Source: CAZMBI01 sp964564675 (GTDB taxonomy: Bacteria; Pseudomonadota; Alphaproteobacteria; Rickettsiales; UBA3002). From it: a stretch of DNA of 34,423 nt. Each line of letters begins with the position of its first letter. Position 1 is the stretch's first letter. The notes under the pieces are model-generated. The model was not told the origin of the DNA. It searched no databases and was given only the letters and a program-made list of their open reading frames with translations. The DNA is taken from contig CAZMBI010000018.1 in the NCBI GenBank assembly GCA_964564675.1, positions 1 to 34,423 of the forward strand, in the 5' to 3' direction. Shown here one piece after another: positions 15,346 to 22,700 of the stretch. A program made the position numbers and the translations under genes.

Positions 15346-16299
15346 CTAATAGCTCAATCCTAATAGTTCAAATGTGTGTTGCATGTGCGCCGGCAACGGT
15401 GCTGTCACCGATATATCTCCGCCACTTAGCCCGTGAATGGCAATGTGACGGGCATGTAAATGCAGCTGTCGGGGCAACGCCAGCCCGGAAATAAAGGCGC
15501 CCTTACCGCCATATTTACCATCACCAAGGATGGGATATCCCAGCGTCGCCATATGCACCCGCAGCTGATGCGTGCGCCCGGTGACCGGTTCGAGTTCGAC
15601 GAGTGCCAGCCGGTCGCCCAGCGTCTCCAGCACGCGGTAACGAGTGATCGCCGGTTTGCCGCTGTCTTCCACGGTCATTTTGGCATAATCACTGCCGGAC
15701 TTGGCCAGCGCGCCCTCAATCTCTCCGTCGCGCGGTTCGGGCACGCCCACCACCAGCGCCCAATATTGTTTTTGCGTGTGTTTGCCGGCAAATGCCCGGG
15801 TTAGCTCGGTCGCCGCACGCGCATTCCGGCCCAGCAGCAAGACCCCGCTGGTATCCTTATCCAGCCGGTGCACCAGCCGGGGTGGCTCGGGCGCATCAAA
15901 TTGCAGCGCCGGCAGCCGCCTGTCGAGGTGATCGCGCATATTGCTGCCACCTTGTACGGCAAGCCCTGCCGGCTTATTGACGGCGATCACATCCGCGTTG
16001 CGATACAGTACCCACTCGCGGGTCTGCGCTATCTGCTCAGGGGTCGGCGTGGCGGCGGCCGCCTTCGGTGGGGCCGGATTGGCGGCACCCTCAAGGTCTA
16101 AAAATTTAATGCGCACTTCCTGTCCGCCGACCACGCGGGTGCTCATCTTCGGCTTTTGCCCTTCCAGCCGAATCAGGCCTTTACGCGCCGCCTTTTCCAG
16201 CTGGCCCTGCGCCAGCCCCGGATAATGCCGCCTGAACCAGCGATCCAGGCGGATGCCGTCATCTTCCGCGGCAATCACGCGCACCGTCTCGCGGGTCAT
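15346..16299 (-). CDS. rluC: RluA-family 23S rRNA pseudouridine synthase (RluC type)
   Basis: This 317-residue enzyme has an S4 RNA-binding domain (about 14-70) and a catalytic domain (about 95-310). The catalytic aspartate is D147 in HRLDKDTSG (144-152). Further conserved segments are VNKPAGLAVQGG (107-118) and GRTHQLRVHM (241-250). RluC in E. coli modifies U955, U2504 and U2580 of 23S rRNA; the targets here are inferred. An Ala/Pro-rich insert (about 71-90) links the two domains. The ATG overlaps the crcB stop (ATGA, 16296-16299), placing it firmly in the degP-rarA-crcB-rluC-atp12 operon. Confidence 0.9.
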   Translation of the reverse strand: MTRETVRVIAAEDDGIRLDRWFRRHYPGLAQGQLEKAARKGLIRLEGQKPKMSTRVVGGQEVRIKFLDLEGAANPAPPKAAAATPTPEQIAQTREWVLYRNADVIAVNKPAGLAVQGGSNMRDHLDRRLPALQFDAPEPPRLVHRLDKDTSGVLLLGRNARAATELTRAFAGKHTQKQYWALVVGVPEPRDGEIEGALAKSGSDYAKMTVEDSGKPAITRYRVLETLGDRLALVELEPVTGRTHQLRVHMATLGYPILGDGKYGGKGAFISGLALPRQLHLHARHIAIHGLSGGDISVTAPLPAHMQHTFELLGLSY

Positions 16300-16676
16300 A
16301 ACAGCCCCCGCATCAGCATCAGGCCGGCAAACAGGCCCAGCACCGACAGCACCACCGAACCCATGAGGTATAACAGCACCGCAGTCATCTCACCGCGCTG
16401 AAACAATGTGGCCACATCCAGCGAGAAGGCGGAGAACGTCGTAAAACCGCCCAGCACGCCCACCACCAGCAACAAGCGCAGCATGGCATCGCCGCTTGCC
16501 TGCTGGGCCAGCCAGCCGATCAGCGCGCCCATGGCCAGCGAACCCAGCACGTTGACCGCCAGCGTGCCGTAGGGAAAACCGGTGCCCAGCCAGCGCCCGA
16601 TGGCAGCGGTCAGCGCAAAACGCGCCGCCGAGCCAATTGCCCCACCGAGGGCCACATAGAGTAACTGCATGACCAT
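16296..16676 (-). CDS. crcB: Fluoride ion channel CrcB/Fluc
   Basis: The 126-residue protein has four membrane segments (about 4-26, 36-57, 67-92 and 99-124). It carries the Fluc signature residues: GGAIGSAAR (11-19), N42 in the VNVLGS motif and GGFTTFSAFS (76-85), which supplies pore phenylalanines. Such proteins form antiparallel dimers that export fluoride. A single full-length copy implies a homodimer. It lies 10 bases after rarA and overlaps rluC by 4 bases, so it is expressed with the operon. No fluoride riboswitch is visible. Confidence 0.92.
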   Translation of the reverse strand: MVMQLLYVALGGAIGSAARFALTAAIGRWLGTGFPYGTLAVNVLGSLAMGALIGWLAQQASGDAMLRLLLVVGVLGGFTTFSAFSLDVATLFQRGEMTAVLLYLMGSVVLSVLGLFAGLMLMRGLL

Positions 16677-16686
16677 ATCGACCTAC

Positions 16687-18012
16687 TCATTGATTGCCGG
16701 CGTGCTGTGGCGCCTTTTTTTCCTCGCGCAGCCTGGCCCAATAATCAAGCCGCTTTTGAATCTCGCGCTCAAAGCCTCTGGGCACCGGTCTATAATACTG
16801 CTCGCGCGCCATCTCCTCGGGAAAATAATCCTGACCGGAAAACCCTTCCGCCGCGTGATGGTCATAAGCATAATCCGCACCGTAGCCAATCGCTTTCATC
16901 AGCTGCGTGGGGGCGTTTAAGATATGTTTGGGCGGCATCAGCGAGCCGTGGGTCTTGGCGCTGCGCCAGGCCAGATTGAACCCGGCATATTGTGCGTTCG
17001 ATTTAGGCGCGGTTGCCAGATAGATCACGGCCTGAGCAATCGCCAGCTCACCCTCCGGCGAACCGAGAAAGTCATAGGCGTCTTTGGCAGCTAATGCCTG
17101 CGGTAGCGCTTGCGGATCGGCCATGCCGACATCCTCCACCGCAAAACGCACCAGCCGGCGCACGATATAAAGCGGCTCCTCGCCGCCGACCAGCATCCGC
17201 GCACACCAATACAGCGCCGCATCCACATCGGAGCCGCGCAGTGACTTATGCAACGCGCTGATGAGATTGTAATGGCTTTCCTGATGTTTGTCATAGACCG
17301 GCGCCCGTTTTTGCACCAACTCCAGCAGGCCGTTAACCGTCAGCACCTGTTCGGGCGCGGCATCCACGATTAATTCCACCTGGTTTAGCAGGGCGCGGCC
17401 GTCGCCGTCGGCCATGGCGATCAGCGCCTGGCGAGCATCCTCATCCAGCGGCAGGTTGTGGCCAAGATGCGCCTGCGCCTGCTGCAGCAGCTCGGCCAGC
17501 GCAGCCTCCGACAAACGCGAGAGCACCACCACCTGGCATCGCGATAACAGGGCCGAATTTAGTTCAAAGGAGGGGTTTTCGGTGGTGGCGCCGATCAACA
17601 GGATCGTGCCGTCTTCCACCACCGGTAAAAAGGCGTCCTGCTGGGCGCGGTTAAAGCGGTGAATCTCATCGACGAATAAAATGGTGCGCTGGCCGTCCAC
17701 CAGATACTGCGCCGCGCGGTCAAAGATTTTCTTGAGCTCGGCCACGCCGGACTGCACCGCCGAGACGGTTTCCAGATGATAGCCGCATTGCCGGGTGATC
17801 AAGCGAGCGATCGTGGTTTTGCCGCAACCCGGCGGCCCCCATAAAATCAGTGACTGATAGTGGCCGCTTTCTATCATCCGGCTTAACGTCCCGCGCCCAC
17901 CCAATATCGCGTCTTGTCCGACCACCGCGTCAAAACATTGCGGGCGCAAGCGCTCGGCAAGCGGCTGATGCAAGGCGTCCTGAAACAGGCTGGGTTGCGG
18001 CAATGTCGGCAT
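16687..18012 (-). CDS. rarA: Replication-associated recombination protein RarA (MgsA)
   Basis: This 441-residue AAA+ ATPase of the RarA/WRNIP1/Mgs1 family acts at stalled replication forks. Walker A is GPPGCGKTT (59-67), Walker B ILFVDEIHRFN (111-121) and sensor 1 GATTENPSF (141-149). The C-terminal tetramerisation region contains the family segments GSDVDAALYW and ILNAPTQLMKAIGYG. The length is normal. The ATG lies 3 bases after the degP stop. Internal low-identity plus-strand frames are shadows. Confidence 0.94.
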   Translation of the reverse strand: MPTLPQPSLFQDALHQPLAERLRPQCFDAVVGQDAILGGRGTLSRMIESGHYQSLILWGPPGCGKTTIARLITRQCGYHLETVSAVQSGVAELKKIFDRAAQYLVDGQRTILFVDEIHRFNRAQQDAFLPVVEDGTILLIGATTENPSFELNSALLSRCQVVVLSRLSEAALAELLQQAQAHLGHNLPLDEDARQALIAMADGDGRALLNQVELIVDAAPEQVLTVNGLLELVQKRAPVYDKHQESHYNLISALHKSLRGSDVDAALYWCARMLVGGEEPLYIVRRLVRFAVEDVGMADPQALPQALAAKDAYDFLGSPEGELAIAQAVIYLATAPKSNAQYAGFNLAWRSAKTHGSLMPPKHILNAPTQLMKAIGYGADYAYDHHAAEGFSGQDYFPEEMAREQYYRPVPRGFEREIQKRLDYWARLREEKKAPQHAGNQ

Positions 18013-18015
18013 ACG

Positions 18016-19404
18016 CTACGAAATGGCTTGCAGGGATAACACACGGCCCCCGCGTTTAATGTTAATACGCCAGCCCCGCCGCCGTTGATCAAGTAGTCCG
18101 GCCAGCTGGCGGGTGGCATCAATCCGCTCCCCATTGACCGTGAGGATGATATCCCCGCGACGGAACTTGCCCTGATCCTCCAGCACCACCACGCCGCGTC
18201 GGATCGGTTTCAGATTTAACGCCATGGCCAGCGCCGGGTTCAGATTGGCCACGCGCACACCGTCAAGTGGATGATAGCCTTCAAGCCGGCGTGTATCGCG
18301 CGGTGGTTCCTCCGGCGGCAGGGCCGGGGTCACCTCGCGCCGCAACTCGCGCCCGTCGCGAATGATGGTCAGCGGCAGCGGCTGGCCCGCCTCGGCCACC
18401 GCCAGCCGGTAACGCAGGGCCTGCACGGTGGTCACCGGCTGGCCGTCCCATGCCGTGATCACATCACCCGCGCGCAGCCCGTTGGCCTCGGCCGGGGTCT
18501 CGGCAAATACTTCGCTGATCAACACCCCGCGCGGGGTGCGGATATCTAGCGATTCGGCCAGCTCGGCCGTCAGGGTTTGATAGGACGCGCCCAGCCAGGG
18601 CTTGATCAGGCGGCCATCACGCTGCGTACCGCCGAGCACGGCGCGCACCATATTAGCGGGGATGGCAAATCCGATACCGTGGGAGCCGCCGGAGCGCGTG
18701 TAAATCGCAGTGGGGATGCCGACTAGCCGACCTTGCAGATCGACCAGCGCACCGCCCGAATTACCCGGATTGATGGCGGCATCGGTCTGAATGAAAAACG
18801 AGAAATCGTTGATATCGGCCGCTGCGCGCGCCACCGCCGAGACAATACCATGGGTGACGGTCTGGCCGACACCGAACGGATTGCCGATGGCCAGCACCAA
18901 ATCGCCCACCTGGAGCGTGTCGGAATCGTGCAGGCGCAGATAGGGTAGCGCCTCGCCATTGGTGTCGATAGACAGTACCGCCAGATCGTATTGTTCATCG
19001 CTCAGCGTTACCGTCGCCTCGAATTCGCGGCGGTCGGACAGAACCACCACGATATCTTCGGCTTCTTCAATCACATGGTAGCTGGTGATAATGGTGCCGC
19101 CGGGCTTGACGATCACCCCCGAGCCCAGCGAACTGACCACGCGCTCGCGCGGCATGCCGAACACACCCAACGGGTCGCCGAAGAACTGTCGGAAAAACGG
19201 ATCCGCCATAAACGGCGACAGCCCCGGCTCGACCACTCGGCGCTTAGTGTAAATATTGACCACCGCCGGGGCCGATTGTTTGACCACCGGTGCAAAGGAC
19301 AGGGCGATCTCGCCGCGGGTTTGCGGCACCTCCGGCAGCTGCGCCATCGCATGCGGCAGCAGGCCCCACAGAATAATCAGAAAAGCGAATACGCGTGTTA
19401 TCAT
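18016..19404 (-). CDS. degP: Periplasmic Do-type serine protease (DegP/DegQ/HtrA)
   Basis: The 462-residue secreted protease has a signal peptide (1-21, ending HAMAQ) and a trypsin-like domain with the complete triad H110 (TSYHV), D140 (YDLAV) and S216 (GNSGGA). Two PDZ domains follow (about 265-355 and 380-458). It degrades or chaperones misfolded envelope proteins. I place the start at ATG 19404, where the signal peptide begins, rather than at a GTG 39 bases upstream; its ribosome-binding site is weak (AGGA 13 bases away). The gene opens the downstream operon, and the rplQ terminator lies just before it. An AT-rich TATATATAT precedes the start, but no clear promoter was found. Confidence 0.92.
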   Translation of the reverse strand: MITRVFAFLIILWGLLPHAMAQLPEVPQTRGEIALSFAPVVKQSAPAVVNIYTKRRVVEPGLSPFMADPFFRQFFGDPLGVFGMPRERVVSSLGSGVIVKPGGTIITSYHVIEEAEDIVVVLSDRREFEATVTLSDEQYDLAVLSIDTNGEALPYLRLHDSDTLQVGDLVLAIGNPFGVGQTVTHGIVSAVARAAADINDFSFFIQTDAAINPGNSGGALVDLQGRLVGIPTAIYTRSGGSHGIGFAIPANMVRAVLGGTQRDGRLIKPWLGASYQTLTAELAESLDIRTPRGVLISEVFAETPAEANGLRAGDVITAWDGQPVTTVQALRYRLAVAEAGQPLPLTIIRDGRELRREVTPALPPEEPPRDTRRLEGYHPLDGVRVANLNPALAMALNLKPIRRGVVVLEDQGKFRRGDIILTVNGERIDATRQLAGLLDQRRRGWRINIKRGGRVLSLQAIS

Positions 19405-19475
19405 GCGATATATATAATCCTGCCTGCGACGGGTTACCAGCACCGCCGGTTGATAGAGCGGGCCTCGCCGACCAC

Positions 19476-19505
19476 AAAAAAGGGCAGCACGTGGCCGCCC
19501 TTTTT
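19476..19505 (-). terminator. Rho-independent terminator of the ribosomal alpha operon (bidirectional shape)
   Basis: A 12-bp stem consists of AAAAAGGGC then AGC on the left (19477-19488), a 5-base loop, and GCCGCCCTTTTT on the right (19494-19505). One G-U pair forms on the minus-strand transcript. On that strand the stem ends in a run of six T. It lies 28 bases after the rplQ stop and separates the ribosomal genes from degP. Confidence 0.88.
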
Positions 19506-19532
19506 ACGCATTCATTCCAGCACCCGCTTGCG

Positions 19533-19958
19533 TTATGCTGCTTCGGCCTCGTCGGCTTCGACTGTTTCGACCGGACCGGAATCCTGTCCGCGGGCGGATT
19601 GATCGCGGTCAACCAGCTCAATGATGGCCATCGGCGCGTTATCACCATAGCGATAGCCGGCTTTCAGGATACGCACATAGCCACCCTGACGCTCGGCATA
19701 GCGCGGGGCCAGCTCATCGAATACCTTACGCGTCATGGTTTCATCGCGCAGGCGCGATAGCAGCGTGCGGCGCGCCGAGAGGTCACCGCGTTTGCCTAGC
19801 GTAATCATACGCTCGACCACCGGCCGCAGGTCTTTAGCCTTCGGCAAGGTGGTAAAAATCTGCTCGTGCTTGATCAGTGCCGCCGCCATATTGGCAAACA
19901 TCGCTTGGCGGTGCGTCGATGTGCGGTTGAGCTTGCGCCCTCTCAGTTTATGTTTCAT
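19533..19958 (-). CDS. rplQ: 50S ribosomal protein L17
   Basis: The 141-residue protein begins MKHKLRGRKLNRTSTHRQAM, the hallmark L17 N-terminus, and retains the GGYVRILKAGYRYGDNAPMAIIELVDR motif region (about 91-118). L17 sits at the peptide exit tunnel of the large subunit. An acidic ~20-residue tail ends it, as in other alphaproteobacterial L17. GGAG lies 9 bases before the ATG. It is the last gene of the ribosomal block; the terminator follows. Confidence 0.97.
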   Translation of the reverse strand: MKHKLRGRKLNRTSTHRQAMFANMAAALIKHEQIFTTLPKAKDLRPVVERMITLGKRGDLSARRTLLSRLRDETMTRKVFDELAPRYAERQGGYVRILKAGYRYGDNAPMAIIELVDRDQSARGQDSGPVETVEADEAEAA

Positions 19959-19985
19959 GGTTCACTCTCCAGTCTCCAGCGGCCA

Positions 19986-20033
19986 GGTTCAAAATGCCAG
20001 ATTCAGAATCTTTGTAATCCTGAATCCTGAACC
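19986..20033 (-). repeat. Nested inverted repeat in the rpoA-rplQ spacer
   Basis: GGTTCA (19986-19991) pairs with TGAACC (20028-20033), and GATTCAG (20000-20006) pairs with CTGAATC (20020-20026) inside it. This gives an interrupted hairpin in the 116-base spacer. No T run follows, so it is not a simple terminator. It may affect mRNA processing or be a remnant of a small repeat element. Confidence 0.45.
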
Positions 20034-20051
20034 CCGAAACCGAACGGCTTT

Positions 20052-20097
20052 TTAATACGGGCCCTCAAAGCGGCTTAATATGGGTCCTCAAAGCGGC
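20052..20097 (-). repeat. 23-bp tandem duplication of the rpoA 3' end
   Basis: Bases 20075-20097, which encode the last RpoA codons and stop, are repeated immediately downstream at 20052-20074 with two mismatches. The second copy lies outside the reading frame and is not translated with rpoA. Confidence 0.85.
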
Positions 20098-21100
20098 GCG
20101 CCAGTTCCTCGATATTTTCTGGCGGCCAGCCCTGCACGTCCATCCCGAAACGCAGGCCCATATTGTTTAATACGTCCTTGATTTCGTTAAGCGATTTGCG
20201 CCCGAAATTGGGGGTTTTGAGCATTTCGCTTTCGGTTTTTTGCACCAGATCGCCGATATAGACGATATTGTCGTTTTTCAAGCAATTGGCGGAGCGCACA
20301 GACAGCTCCAGCTCGTCCACTTTTTTCAGCAGATAGGGGCTGAACGGCAGATCATCCTTTTTGTCGCGCTCGGTGACATCGGGAATGTCCTCGAAATTGA
20401 CAAACAGGTTTAGCTGGTCCTGCAGAATGCGAGCGGCCAGAGCCACTGCATCTTCCGGAACGATGGAGCCGTCGGTCTCAATATCCATAATCAGCTTGTC
20501 ATAATCGGTGCGCTGGCCCACGCGGGCATTCTCAATGCTGTAGGCCACTTTCTGCACCGGGCTGAACAGGGCATCGACTGGGATCAGGCCAATCGGCGCA
20601 TCCGACGGGCGGTTCTGCGAGGCCGGCACATAACCCTTACCCACTTCGACGGTGAATTCCACATTCAGCGTAGCACCCTTATCAAGATGGCACAGCACCA
20701 GGTTTTTGTTGATGATCTCCACATCCGCATCGGTTTCAATCATAGCGGCGGTGACTTCGCCCGGCTCGCTGACCTTCAGCGCCATACGTTTGCGCTCGGG
20801 GCTGTGAGCCTTAAGCTTGAGTTCCTTGATGTTGAGAATGACGTTAGTTACGTCTTCACGCACGCCGGTAATCGACGAAAATTCATGCAGCACGTTATCG
20901 ATCTTCACGGCGGTCACTGCCGCCCCCTGCAGCGACGACAGCAACACACGACGCAGCGCTACGCCCAGCGTCATTCCGAAACCACGCTCCAGCGGTTCGG
21001 CCACGACCGTGGCGCGCTTGGTATCGTTACTGACCGTTTTAATATCAAGTTTCTGCGGCTTGATCATGTCTTTCCAGTTTTTGTTCAGCATTGAGGACAT
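20075..21100 (-). CDS. rpoA: DNA-directed RNA polymerase alpha subunit
   Basis: This 341-residue subunit has the N-terminal dimerisation and assembly domain (about 1-240; for example FGMTLGVALRRVLLSSLQGAAV) and the C-terminal domain (about 258-330). The latter binds UP elements and activators and contains the helix-hairpin-helix NFGRKSLNEIKDVL. Length and motifs are normal. AAGGA 7 bases before the ATG at 21100 supports the start. It sits between rpsK and rplQ as usual. The 3' end is duplicated in tandem (20052-20097). Confidence 0.98.
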   Translation of the reverse strand: MSSMLNKNWKDMIKPQKLDIKTVSNDTKRATVVAEPLERGFGMTLGVALRRVLLSSLQGAAVTAVKIDNVLHEFSSITGVREDVTNVILNIKELKLKAHSPERKRMALKVSEPGEVTAAMIETDADVEIINKNLVLCHLDKGATLNVEFTVEVGKGYVPASQNRPSDAPIGLIPVDALFSPVQKVAYSIENARVGQRTDYDKLIMDIETDGSIVPEDAVALAARILQDQLNLFVNFEDIPDVTERDKKDDLPFSPYLLKKVDELELSVRSANCLKNDNIVYIGDLVQKTESEMLKTPNFGRKSLNEIKDVLNNMGLRFGMDVQGWPPENIEELARRFEDPY

Positions 21101-21138
21101 TGAGGTTTCCTTATCTTGCAGTCGTTTGACATTGTCCG

Positions 21139-21540
21139 CTAAACGCGGCGGCGTTTCGGCGGCCGGCAGCCATTATGCGGAATCGGCGTCACATCTTTAA
21201 TCGCCGTAATCGTAAATCCGGCTTGGCTGAGCGCCCGCAGAGCTGATTCGCGCCCCGAACCCGGGCCCTTAACGCGCACTTCAACGGTCTTCATCCCGTG
21301 TTCTTGCGCCTTGCGGCCGGCAATCTCGGCGGCAACCTGCGCCGCATAAGGCGTTGATTTTCGCGAACCCTTAAACCCGTTCGCCCCGGCAGACGACCAG
21401 GCGACCGCATTGCCGAAAGGATCAGTAATGGTGATAATCGTATTGTTGAACGACGCATTGACATACGCCACGCCAGACGGGATATTTTTCCGGTCCTTGC
21501 GTTTCACCGAAGCGGCTGAAGATTGTTGTGCTTTTGCCAT
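21139..21540 (-). CDS. rpsK: 30S ribosomal protein S11
   Basis: The 133-residue protein has the S11 core (VAYVNASFNNTIITITDPFGN, then GANGFKGSRKSTPYAAQ) and the conserved end PIPHNGCRPPKRRRV. S11 lines the platform near the mRNA exit. Length is normal and it follows rpsM by 10 bases in the alpha operon. A short Lys/Ser/Gln-rich N-terminus is typical for alphaproteobacteria. Confidence 0.98.
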   Translation of the reverse strand: MAKAQQSSAASVKRKDRKNIPSGVAYVNASFNNTIITITDPFGNAVAWSSAGANGFKGSRKSTPYAAQVAAEIAGRKAQEHGMKTVEVRVKGPGSGRESALRALSQAGFTITAIKDVTPIPHNGCRPPKRRRV

Positions 21541-21550
21541 GACTGTTTAC

Positions 21551-21928
21551 CTATTTCGTCGCTTGTTTCTTACCGGCGACCGGCACTGCCTTGCCTTTAC
21601 GCATGCGGGCGTTGGTATGAGTGCGCTGGCCGCGAACCGGCAGTCGGCGCCGGTGGCGCAGGCCACGATAGCAGCCCAGATCCATCAGGCGCTTGATATT
21701 CATCGAGGTCTCGCGGCGCAGATCCCCTTCCACCGAATATTCATTGTCAATAATTTCCCGTAGGCGAATCACTTCCGAATCAGCCAGCTGATGAACGCGG
21801 GCGGACTCATCGATATTCGCTTTTTTCAGGATTTCAGACGATTTGGCGCGACCAATGCCATGGATATAGGTAAGCGCGATCAATACGCGTTTACCAGTCG
21901 GAATATTAACGCCGGCAATCCGTGCCAT
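21551..21928 (-). CDS. rpsM: 30S ribosomal protein S13
   Basis: This 125-residue protein begins MARIAGVNIPTGKRVLIALTYIHGIG and ends with the basic tail RGQRTHTNARMRKGKAVPVAG, which reaches tRNA in the P site. It is first in the alpha operon. Its AGGAG site 6 bases before the ATG lies inside the palindrome CCTAGACTAGG (21938-21948). The 124-base leader contains a promoter and an 11-bp AT-rich hairpin. Confidence 0.98.
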   Translation of the reverse strand: MARIAGVNIPTGKRVLIALTYIHGIGRAKSSEILKKANIDESARVHQLADSEVIRLREIIDNEYSVEGDLRRETSMNIKRLMDLGCYRGLRHRRRLPVRGQRTHTNARMRKGKAVPVAGKKQATK

Positions 21929-21937
21929 GCTACACTC

Positions 21938-21978
21938 CTAGACTAGGTTGGCTAAAAATTCAACCGATTGAATTTTTA
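21938..21978 (-). promoter_or_regulatory. rpsM leader hairpin and ribosome-binding-site palindrome
   Basis: A perfect 11-bp stem TAAAAATTCAA (21953-21963) / TTGAATTTTTA (21968-21978) with loop CCGA precedes CCTAGACTAGG (21938-21948), which includes the rpsM AGGAG site. Both lie between the promoter at 22014-22041 and the start codon. They may form a leader for translational control by a ribosomal protein. That is inference; the repeats themselves are certain. Confidence 0.45.
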
Positions 21979-22013
21979 ATCTTTTCCTCACCGCCCATGC
22001 GGCAGGAGGCAGC

Positions 22014-22041
22014 ACTATAGGCGGAAATTGAGCCATGTCAA
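22014..22041 (-). promoter_or_regulatory. Sigma70-type promoter of the rpsM-rpsK-rpoA-rplQ operon
   Basis: On the minus strand a perfect -35 TTGACA (22036-22041) and -10 TATAGT (22014-22019) are 16 bases apart. They lie immediately downstream of the adk stop (22053) and about 85 bases before rpsM. This is the best promoter match in the window and fits a highly expressed operon. Confidence 0.78.
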
Positions 22042-22052
22042 GCGCTAAAACG

Positions 22053-22700
22053 CTAGGATTCCATGACAACGCGCAACTGGCGACTGACTTCATCAATATC
22101 GGCCATTCCGTCAATCTGTTTGAGCACCCCTTTTGCCTCGTAATAGGGCAGCAGCGGAGCGGTCATAGCGTGGTACGATTCCAGCCGCTTGGCAACGGTG
22201 GCGGCATTATCATCCTCGCGGCGCTTGAACTCGGTCGAGCCGCAGTGATCACACACCCCGTCCTGTTTGGGTTGCTTGAATTCGTCATGATAGCCGGCGC
22301 CGCAATGCGCGCAGGCAAAGCGCCCGGAAATCCGCTTGACCAGAATCGCGTCATCGACCACCAGTTCAATGACATGATCGAGTTGCTTGCCCTCTTTGGC
22401 CAGCATGCTATCCAGCGCCTCCGCCTGCGCCAGCGTGCGCGGAAACCCATCCAGAATGAACCCGTTCGCCGATGCCGGCGCGTTGATCGATTCGCGGATA
22501 ATGTCGATCATGATATCATCAGACACCAACTCGCCCTTGGCCATAATGTCTTTGAGATAGCTTCCCAGCTCGGAGCCGGAGGCGGCCGTTTCACGCAGCA
22601 TATCGCCGGTGGCCAGCTTATTGAGTTGGTATTGGTCACGCAGCCAGTCGGATTGCGTGCCTTTTCCTGCGCCGGGCGGGCCTAATAGAATAATATTCAC
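22053..22700 (-). CDS. adk: Adenylate kinase
   Basis: The 215-residue enzyme interconverts ATP + AMP and 2 ADP. The P-loop is GPPGAGKGT (7-15), the NMP-binding segment includes TGDMLR (31-36) and the LID holds a four-cysteine zinc site (C130, C133, C150, C153). DGFPRT (84-89) is intact. The zinc-type LID is the long form. The start is GTG at 22700, directly after the secY stop, so translation is probably coupled. Its place between secY and rpsM is typical of proteobacterial spc operons. Confidence 0.97.
   Translation of the reverse strand: MNIILLGPPGAGKGTQSDWLRDQYQLNKLATGDMLRETAASGSELGSYLKDIMAKGELVSDDIMIDIIRESINAPASANGFILDGFPRTLAQAEALDSMLAKEGKQLDHVIELVVDDAILVKRISGRFACAHCGAGYHDEFKQPKQDGVCDHCGSTEFKRREDDNAATVAKRLESYHAMTAPLLPYYEAKGVLKQIDGMADIDEVSRQLRVVMES

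Noticed and set aside
16677..16686. Fluoride riboswitch before crcB
   Set aside because: The gap to rarA is only 10 bases, too short for the aptamer.
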